Part shown: positions 1-4,661 of the stretch, one piece after another
How positions within the stretch are numbered: position 1 is the first letter of the stretch
Layout: every line of letters begins with the position of its first letter
From: Actinoplanes liguriensis
Lineage (GTDB): Bacteria; Actinomycetota; Actinomycetes; Mycobacteriales; Micromonosporaceae
DNA length: 5,173 bases
Assembly (NCBI GenBank): GCA_000715855.1
Contig: KL571203.1
Coordinates: forward strand, 64,547 to 69,719
Direction of reading: 5' to 3'
Program-made: the position numbers and the translations under genes
Notes under the pieces: model-generated
Databases searched by the model: none
Told to the model about the DNA's origin: nothing
The model's input: the letters and a program-made list of their open reading frames with translations, nothing else

Positions 1-2
1 GC

Positions 3-22
3 CGGCTCAGCTGCGGCTCAGC
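3..22. repeat. 9-bp direct repeat, 11-bp period
   Basis: Two perfect copies of CGGCTCAGC lie at 3-11 and 14-22, separated by TG. The 11-bp spacing is close to one helical turn, which would suit side-by-side binding of a regulator, but a chance duplication is equally possible. The window starts two bases to the left, so any further copies would not be visible. Confidence 0.4.
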
Positions 23-86
23 ACGGCAGGGGCATGGTGTTTTGCGGGGACCCTGGTGAGAATGCGCACGTGAGTGGTCATTTTCA

Positions 87-104
87 CGGCATACGGGTAT
101 GCCG
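87..104. promoter_or_regulatory. Palindromic operator candidate upstream of ndh
   Basis: The sequence CGGCATACGGGTATGCCG has perfect 8-bp arms around a GG centre and ends 43 bp before the ndh start codon. The symmetry and the position in the promoter region fit a site for a dimeric transcription factor. The two-base centre is too tight for a full 8-bp RNA hairpin, though 7 bp with a four-base loop could form. It does not match the Rex consensus (TTGTGAA-N6-TTCACAA), the redox regulator one might expect for an NADH dehydrogenase. A weak -10-like TACTAA at 115-120 lies just downstream, so a bound protein could block or assist RNA polymerase. No regulator can be named. Confidence 0.45.
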
Positions 105-147
105 AAGTGCGCTGTACTAAGCGGACAGACTGGGACGGGAGCAGGCA

Positions 148-1641
148 ATGACTCAAGCAAGTCGCCGGCAACGTGTGGTCGTGGTGGGGGCCGGGTTCGG
201 TGGGCTCTTCGCGATCAAGGCGCTGCGCAAGGCTCCGGTGGACATCACCCTCATCAATGGTACGGCGTATCACCTCTTCCAGCCGCTGCTCTACCAGGTG
301 GCGACCGGGATCCTGTCCGAGGGTGAGATCGCCCCGCCGATCCGCGAAGTGCTGAAGAACCAGGACAACGTCGACGTCCGGCTCGGCTGGGTTTCGGACG
401 TCGACATCGAGAAGAAGGTCGTCTCGGTCTCCGGTCCGGGCATCGACTACACGGTGGAGTACGACACGCTGATCGTGGCGGCGGGCGCCTCGCAGTCGTA
501 CTTCGGCAACGACCAGTTCGCCGACCACGCCCCCGGCATGAAGAGCATCGACGACGCGCTGGAGCTGCGCGCGCGGATCTTCGGGGCGTTCGAAGTCGCC
601 GACCTGCACACCGACCCGGAGACGATCCAGCGCTGGCTGACCTTCGTGGTGGTCGGCGCCGGCCCGACCGGCACCGAGCTGGCGGGGCAGATCGCCGAGC
701 TGGCGCACCGCACGCTGCCCGGGCAGTACAAGCACATCGACCCGCGCAAGGCCCGGATCATCCTGGTCGACGCGATCGGGGCGGTGCTGAACACGTTCGG
801 CGACCACCTCTCGGCCGGCGCCCAGCGCCAGCTGGAGAAGCTCGGCGTCGAGGTCAAGCTGAACACCAAGGTCGTCGGGGTCGACTCGACCGGCATCGAG
901 GTCGAGGACGCGGACGGCCGCCACATCATCCCGTCGATCACCAAGGTGTGGGCGGCCGGGGTCGCCGCGCCGCCACTGGCCCGCAAGCTGGCCGAGTCGG
1001 CCGGGGCGAAGACCGACCGGGCCGGGCGCGTGTTCGTGGAGAAGGACACCACGCTTCCCGGGCACCCGGAGATCTTCGTGCTCGGCGACATGATGAACCT
1101 GGCCGGCGAGGACGGGAAGCCGCTGCCCGGGGTGGCCCAGGTGGCCATCCAGTCCGGCCGGCACGCCGCGGATCAGATCAAGCGGCGGCTCGGCGGTAAG
1201 GAGACCGGGCAGCCCTTCAAGTACTTCGACAAGGGCAGCCTGGCGACGATCTCCCGGTTCTCCGCGGTGGCCAGCGTCGGCAAGGTGCACCTGTCCGGCC
1301 TCACGGCATGGCTGGTGTGGGTCGCGGTGCACCTGTTCTACCTGGTCGGGTTCAAGAACCGGGTGACCGCGGTGCTGCACTGGGCGGTGAGCTTCATCGG
1401 CCGCGGGCGGTCGGAGCGGGTGGCTACGCAGCAGCAGGCGTTCGCGCGGCGGGCGATCCGGGCCTACGGCGACCCGTTCGAGCGGGAGCGCGCGGAAGCC
1501 GTCACCGCCCACAAGAAGGAGCTGATCGACAACAAGGAGCCGGTCGGCAACAACGAGCTGGTCGGTAACAAGGAGCCGGTCGACAACGCGGCCGCGGGGG
1601 CGCAGGAACGGGAGCGGGAGCGGCTCGGCGTCCGGGACTAG
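148..1641 (+). CDS. ndh: Type II NADH:quinone oxidoreductase (NDH-2)
   Basis: This is a single-subunit, non-proton-pumping NADH dehydrogenase that passes electrons from NADH through FAD to menaquinone at the inner face of the membrane. Visible features: the N-terminal FAD Rossmann motif GAGFGG (residues 14-19); a second Rossmann motif GAGPTG (170-175) for NADH, with acidic D208 after the next strand consistent with NADH preference; the C-terminal FAD motif VLGDMMNLAG (311-320); and the NDH-2 quinone-site signature AQVAIQ (330-335). A hydrophobic/amphipathic C-terminal stretch (about 384-415) should anchor it to the membrane. The ATG is preceded by GGGAG at 137-141 with a 6-nt spacer. At 497 residues it is somewhat longer than typical NDH-2 proteins (about 430-470) because of a charged tail from about 445, which contains four hexapeptide repeats. 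The next gene starts 105 bp downstream on the same strand. NDH-2 identity is firm; the role of the tail is unknown. Confidence 0.96.
   Translation: MTQASRRQRVVVVGAGFGGLFAIKALRKAPVDITLINGTAYHLFQPLLYQVATGILSEGEIAPPIREVLKNQDNVDVRLGWVSDVDIEKKVVSVSGPGIDYTVEYDTLIVAAGASQSYFGNDQFADHAPGMKSIDDALELRARIFGAFEVADLHTDPETIQRWLTFVVVGAGPTGTELAGQIAELAHRTLPGQYKHIDPRKARIILVDAIGAVLNTFGDHLSAGAQRQLEKLGVEVKLNTKVVGVDSTGIEVEDADGRHIIPSITKVWAAGVAAPPLARKLAESAGAKTDRAGRVFVEKDTTLPGHPEIFVLGDMMNLAGEDGKPLPGVAQVAIQSGRHAADQIKRRLGGKETGQPFKYFDKGSLATISRFSAVASVGKVHLSGLTAWLVWVAVHLFYLVGFKNRVTAVLHWAVSFIGRGRSERVATQQQAFARRAIRAYGDPFERERAEAVTAHKKELIDNKEPVGNNELVGNKEPVDNAAAGAQERERERLGVRD
1516..1587 (+). repeat. Four 18-bp in-frame tandem repeats in ndh tail
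   Basis: Four consecutive 18-bp units at 1516-1533, 1534-1551, 1552-1569 and 1570-1587 encode KELIDN, KEPVGN, NELVGN and KEPVDN (residues 457-480). Units 2 and 4 differ at one base; the others differ at two to four. Since 18 is a multiple of three, copy-number change would keep the frame. The repeat lies in the hydrophilic tail after the membrane-anchoring region, so it probably does not touch the active site. Confidence 0.88.
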
Positions 1642-1720
1642 CCGCGCGAGTGGCCGGGGCGGCGCACGGGAGCCCGGTGTCCGGGACTGGCTGAACGGTG
1701 ACGAGACGGCGCATGGGAGC
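1613..1720 (+). repeat. Degenerate duplicates across the ndh stop codon
   Basis: Two collinear blocks recur with an offset of 47-49 bp. CGGCGTCCGGGACTAGC at 1626-1642 (containing the ndh TAG) matches 1675-1691 at 15 of 17 bases. GGCGCACGGGAGC at 1661-1673 matches 1708-1720 at 12 of 13. A related GGCGCA...CGGGAGC string also occurs inside the last ndh codons just before the first block. The order is the same in each copy, suggesting a decayed local tandem duplication of the gene end. The outer limits are approximate. Confidence 0.5.
1671..1692 (+). terminator. Weak hairpin after ndh
   Basis: CCCGG (1673-1677) and CCGGG (1681-1685) form a 5-bp stem with a TGT loop. A competing pairing of AGCC with GGCT (1671-1674, 1689-1692) is also possible. 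It starts 30 bp after the ndh stop and has no T-run. It could attenuate read-through into the lipoprotein gene, but the stem is short for a terminator in such GC-rich DNA. Confidence 0.2.
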
Positions 1721-1746
1721 GCGCCCATTCGGGCACATACCGGAGC

Positions 1747-2499
1747 ATGCGCCGACCACTTCTCTCCGCTCTGCTGGCGACGACCCTGCTGCTGACGGCG
1801 GCCTGCAACGACCACGACGAGAACGGCAACGCGCTCGGCGATCGGGGCGACGACGGCGGCGACCGCGTCGTGACCGGCGGCAACGTCAGTGACTTCGATC
1901 AAGGTGACGGCGACGGCGAGCACGACCGGGCCACGTTCGCGGTCATCTCGGGTGCGGACGTGGTCCGGGTCCGGGCGGTCGATCTCGGCGGCGACCTCTA
2001 CCGGGTCTCGACCGACGACGACGCGAAGGTCCGGCCGTCGGTGCGGCTCGACGGGGACACGGTCTACGCGGGGCTGGCCGACACCGGCGACGCGGGCCCG
2101 GCCGTGGTCACCGCCGAGCTCAGCAACGCGGTGCACTGGCAGCTCCGCTTCGACGGCGGGGCCAAGGAGGAGTCCGCGGATCTGACCGGCGGCAAGCTGA
2201 CCGGCGTGAGCTTCGTCGCCGGCACGAGCCTGGCCGAGGTCACCCTCCCGGCGGCGCAGGGCACCGTCCCGGTGACGCTCGGTGGCGGCGCGAACCAGGT
2301 GAACGTTCATCTGACCGGGAGCGCACCGGTCCGGGTACGGGTGGGCGGCGGCGCCGGCACGGTGACCGTCGACGGCGTACGCCGGTCGGGAATTGCTGGT
2401 GGCACGGACTTCACGCCGTCCGGATGGGGCGCCGCGACCGACCGTTACGACATCGATCTCACGTCGGGTGTCTCGAACCTGACCGTCGACCGGCGGTAA
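1747..2499 (+). CDS. Putative lipoprotein with acidic linker and beta-rich domain
   Basis: This encodes a 250-residue exported lipoprotein of unknown function. The N-terminus has two arginines, a leucine-rich core and a lipobox LTAAC with the lipidation cysteine at residue 20, so the protein should be tethered to the outer face of the membrane. Residues 21-60 form a flexible Asp/Gly-rich linker with about 13 acidic residues. From about 62 to the end, short alternating hydrophobic strands and Gly-rich turns (for example LGGGANQVNVHL, VRVGGGAGTVTVDG) suggest a stacked beta fold. It resembles DUF4097/DUF2807-type 'toastrack' domains and ends in the similar phrase DLTSGVSNLTVDRR; that family assignment is inferred from pattern only. 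The start is forced: the frame has a TGA at 1699-1701 and no alternative start before ATG 1747. GGAG lies only one base upstream, too close for a normal ribosome site, so a leaderless or weakly initiated message is possible. No catalytic motif is visible. Confidence 0.85.
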   Translation: MRRPLLSALLATTLLLTAACNDHDENGNALGDRGDDGGDRVVTGGNVSDFDQGDGDGEHDRATFAVISGADVVRVRAVDLGGDLYRVSTDDDAKVRPSVRLDGDTVYAGLADTGDAGPAVVTAELSNAVHWQLRFDGGAKEESADLTGGKLTGVSFVAGTSLAEVTLPAAQGTVPVTLGGGANQVNVHLTGSAPVRVRVGGGAGTVTVDGVRRSGIAGGTDFTPSGWGAATDRYDIDLTSGVSNLTVDRR

Positions 2500-2519
2500 C
2501 CTGGCGTTCGATCATTAGG

Positions 2520-2525
2520 TAGCGT
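2520..2525 (+). promoter_or_regulatory. Possible -10 element for tdk
   Basis: TAGCGT fits the actinobacterial TANNNT -10 pattern and lies in the 110-bp gap before tdk. No convincing -35 box is seen at the expected distance (around 2497-2502). If used, the leader would be about 78 nt. It would contain a loose inverted repeat, 2530-2538 with 2572-2579, of 8 bp with one bulge and a 33-nt loop. Apart from this and the ribosome site at 2591-2600, nothing else stands out in the gap. Confidence 0.25.
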
Positions 2526-2609
2526 GTACCGGCCCCGCCCGGAACGATCGCCCTGACCGGCGGCCGGAGGAGCGGGCCGAACGCCACCGCAGAGAAGAGG
2601 CCCCGATTG

Positions 2610-3257
2610 ATGCCGGTCACCGCCGCGACCGTGATGACCCCACGGCAGCCGGCACTGGCCCCGGTCTTCGGGACCCTCACCCTGTTCACCGGGCGCATGG
2701 GTTCGGGCAAGAGCACCCTGGCCCTGCAGAACGCGTTCAACCGTCGCCAGGCCGGCCGCCCCGGGGTGCTGCTGACCAGCCAGGATCGGGCCGGTGAGGG
2801 AATACTGTCGTCGCGGCTCGGGGTGGCCGCCGACGCGATCGAGGTGGGCCCCGAGATGGATCTGGCCGCCCTGGTCGTCGACCGTGTGCCGGCCGGCGGG
2901 TTCGTGATCGCCGACGAGAGCCAGTTCCTCACGCCCGCCCAGGTGGAGCAGCTGGCCTGGGCGGCGGACGAGCTGGCCGTCGACATCGACTGTTACGCGA
3001 TCACCACGGATTTCCTGTCCCGGCTGTTCCCGGGCGCGCAGCGCCTGGTCGAGCTGGCCGACGTGATCGTGCCGCTGCAGGTCGAGGTGACGTGCTGGTG
3101 CGGGCGTCCGGGCCGGCAGAATGCCCGGATTGTCGACGGTCAGGTGGCCCGGGAGGGCGAGCAGGTCGCGGTCGGCGACACGACGGAGACGTCCGCGGTC
3201 TCCTACCGGGTCCTGTGCCGCCGCCACTGGCGAAACGGTGAGCCAGGCCCCGCATAA
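2610..3257 (+). CDS. tdk: Thymidine kinase
   Basis: This cytoplasmic enzyme phosphorylates thymidine to dTMP with ATP in the pyrimidine salvage route. It belongs to the TK1-like class (type II). Numbered from ATG 2610 (215 residues): the P-loop TGRMGSGKST at 27-36 binds ATP; DESQF at 102-106 is the Mg-binding/DExQF motif with the catalytic Glu; CYAITTDF near 128-135 is the family's conserved segment before the substrate pocket; CWC (162, 164) and CRRH (203, 206) are the likely zinc ligands; and AVSYRVLC near 196-203 is the lasso carrying the Tyr that contacts thymidine. The C-x-C plus C-x2-H zinc set, rather than two C-x2-C pairs, is a pattern I recall from actinobacterial kinases. Start choice: AGAGG at 2596-2600 sits 9 nt before ATG 2610, but the adjacent TTG 2607 (6 nt) and ATG 2634 are alternatives. 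The residues before about 20 are poorly conserved in type. It is convergent with the nuclease gene, 22 bp apart. Confidence 0.95.
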   Translation: MPVTAATVMTPRQPALAPVFGTLTLFTGRMGSGKSTLALQNAFNRRQAGRPGVLLTSQDRAGEGILSSRLGVAADAIEVGPEMDLAALVVDRVPAGGFVIADESQFLTPAQVEQLAWAADELAVDIDCYAITTDFLSRLFPGAQRLVELADVIVPLQVEVTCWCGRPGRQNARIVDGQVAREGEQVAVGDTTETSAVSYRVLCRRHWRNGEPGPA

Positions 3258-3279
3258 GAGCCCGGCCCGTTCAAGAGCG

Positions 3280-4527
3280 TCAACATTTCCCGGCGCCCCA
3301 CCATCGGCAGACGACCGGCCACATGTCGGCCGTCTGCAACCGCACCTCACCCCCATGGTCGTTCAGCACGGCCCGCCCGCCGGCGAGCTCCACGTCGAGG
3401 GACTCTCCGGGCTGCAGGATCGTCGTCTCCTCGAATCGGTGCTGGTACCGCCCGCCGAGCACCACATGCCCCTCGAGATCCACCGGCGCCTCGCTGGTGT
3501 TGACCACGCTGATCTTCTCGATCCCGCCGTACTTCACCTTCAGGTCGACCTTGCCGCTGAGCGGGCTCCCGCAGTCCACCAGGCACGGGTAGAGGAACGA
3601 TCGCCGCAGGTCACCTTGCGGGTCGAAGAGGTACGCCCCTTCGCCCACCCCGGGATGCGCCGCGTCGACGTTCGTGAAGACCTGCGCCGGCATCCCCCAG
3701 TACTTGTCGGTCGCGGTGTCCCGCCCGCGGCCCACGTGCACGTAGATCCGCCCGCCCGCCGGCACCACGGTCCCCGGCTTGAACGTGTACCGCCGCAGCC
3801 CCGAGTCCCGCACCCACCAGCCGCTGAGGTTCACCGCCTGCGTCCCGGCGTTCCCGATCCGCACCCATTCGCCGTTGAGGTTGAGCCCGTCGTCCCCGTC
3901 GGCGTCGCTGTTCGCCCACACGGTCAGTTTCGCGCCGGCCGCCGGCCCGGCGCCGCAGTAGTCGTCGTCCCACAGGTAGTTCTGCAGCGTCGACGCGTTC
4001 GACGAGGCCCGCTCGTAGACCGCGTCCCACGCGTCTTCCCCGGGGAACGGCAGCGCCAGCGCGTATCCGCGGCGCACCAGGTCCGAGCCGATGTCCACCC
4101 AGTGTCCGCCGATCTTCACGGCGATCGACCGCAGCGGCCGTCCGCGGCTGCCGCTGCGCGCGTGCCGGGCGGTCAGCCGTACCACGCCGTTACCGGCCTT
4201 GACCAGCTGTTCGACTCGGGCGGTCGCTTCCAGCGCGTGGCATTCGCCGCTGCGCTTGGCCGGGTTCGCCGAGTACCGGTGCTGTTCCATGGCCTGCACG
4301 CCGATCAGCCGGATGGACCGCGCGGTCGTCGATTTCCCGAGGCGGACGAGCAGCGTGTCGCCGTCCGCGACCCAGTCGACCTTGCCCATCCACACCGAGC
4401 AGCGCGGGCTTCCGGCGCCGGGCCGGCAGGCGACGGTCGTGGCGGCCGCGGGGGCGGGCGTGCCGGCGACCAGGAGGGCGACCGCGGCGGTGGCGGAGGC
4501 GGCGAGGGTGGCGAGGCGGCGCAGCAT
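3280..4527 (-). CDS. Secreted SNase-like protein with lamin-tail domains
   Basis: This encodes a 415-residue exported protein. A Sec signal peptide (MLRR, then a hydrophobic stretch to about 21, and APAAA near 25-29 as likely cleavage site) is followed by a staphylococcal-nuclease fold at about 44-190. DGDT at 55-58 matches the metal-binding DGDT of thermonuclease, IRLIG (72-76) carries the equivalent of Arg35, E81 of Glu43, and R130 of Arg87. However, Asp40 is replaced by Gln78 and the following Thr-Pro by Ala-Met. Residues 198-300 form a lamin-tail (LTD) immunoglobulin-like domain (NGEWVRIGNAG, LSGWWVRDSG, YTFKPGTVVPAGG). Residues about 322-400 look like a second, divergent LTD (ISVVNTSEAPVDLEG, TTILQPGESLDVEL). 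Cysteine pairs fit a disulfide-stabilised extracellular protein. The likely role is extracellular nucleic-acid binding or hydrolysis; activity is uncertain given the altered site. Only a weak ribosome site precedes ATG 4527. It is divergent from the reductase gene. Confidence 0.92.
   Translation of the reverse strand: MLRRLATLAASATAAVALLVAGTPAPAAATTVACRPGAGSPRCSVWMGKVDWVADGDTLLVRLGKSTTARSIRLIGVQAMEQHRYSANPAKRSGECHALEATARVEQLVKAGNGVVRLTARHARSGSRGRPLRSIAVKIGGHWVDIGSDLVRRGYALALPFPGEDAWDAVYERASSNASTLQNYLWDDDYCGAGPAAGAKLTVWANSDADGDDGLNLNGEWVRIGNAGTQAVNLSGWWVRDSGLRRYTFKPGTVVPAGGRIYVHVGRGRDTATDKYWGMPAQVFTNVDAAHPGVGEGAYLFDPQGDLRRSFLYPCLVDCGSPLSGKVDLKVKYGGIEKISVVNTSEAPVDLEGHVVLGGRYQHRFEETTILQPGESLDVELAGGRAVLNDHGGEVRLQTADMWPVVCRWWGAGKC
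3307..3337 (+). terminator. Hairpin candidate downstream of tdk
   Basis: GCAGACG (3307-3313) pairs perfectly with CGTCTGC (3331-3337). After one A/C mismatch, five more pairs form (3315-3319 with 3325-3329), including one G-U wobble that exists only in the plus-strand RNA. The stem therefore has about 12 pairs and a short loop, and it is more stable on the tdk transcript, whose stop codon is 49 nt upstream. It lies inside the last codons of the convergent nuclease gene. There is no following T-run, which is common in actinobacterial terminators but lowers certainty. Confidence 0.4.
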
Positions 4528-4545
4528 GTCCGCACGATCGGGACA

Positions 4546-4592
4546 GATCGGTTGCGGTCCGAGTTTTCCCGAGATGCGACCGGGTTGCGGTC
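4546..4592. promoter_or_regulatory. Paired dyad repeats in divergent promoter
   Basis: The 10-bp string GGTTGCGGTC occurs twice, at 4550-4559 and 4583-4592. Each sits in a small dyad: GATCG-GTTG-CGGTC (4546-4559, one mismatch) and GACCG-GGTTG-CGGTC (4578-4592, perfect 5-bp arms). The centres are about 32-33 bp apart, near three helical turns. A further GATCGG at 4536-4541 repeats 10 bp before the one at 4546. The layout between divergent genes suggests binding sites for a dimeric regulator that could control both; the regulator is unknown. Confidence 0.45.
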
Positions 4593-4613
4593 ATTCGAGA
4601 TCAAAGGCAGATT
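4585..4613 (+). promoter_or_regulatory. Candidate promoter of the aldo/keto reductase gene
   Basis: TTGCGG (4585-4590) and CAGATT (4608-4613) are separated by 17 bp and resemble -35 and -10 boxes of a housekeeping sigma-factor promoter. Transcription would start near 4620, giving a leader of about 42 nt. The -35 box lies within the second dyad repeat, so a protein bound there would compete with RNA polymerase. Confidence 0.4.
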
Positions 4614-4661
4614 TCCCGGTACGAGGGTGAAACGCCCGGCAGACCGGAAGGATCCGCAACC

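Noticed and set aside
70..87. GTGA...TCAC inverted repeat as a Rex (NADH-sensing) operator for ndh
   Set aside because: The half-sites are separated by 10 bases instead of the 8 of the Rex consensus, and the flanking TT/AA bases are missing.
148..1641. Frameshift or pseudogene in ndh because of the unusual tail
   Set aside because: Both Rossmann motifs, the quinone-site signature and the membrane anchor are in one continuous frame; the tail is an in-frame addition.
7..2310. 767-codon open frame on the minus strand opposite ndh and the lipoprotein gene
   Set aside because: Its product is low-complexity (Arg, Asp, Val, Pro, Leu rich) with no domain. It mirrors two well-supported genes and is a typical high-GC shadow frame.
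2445..3356. 303-codon minus-strand frame opposite tdk
   Set aside because: tdk has all kinase motifs in the plus frame; the antisense product is composition-driven with no domain.
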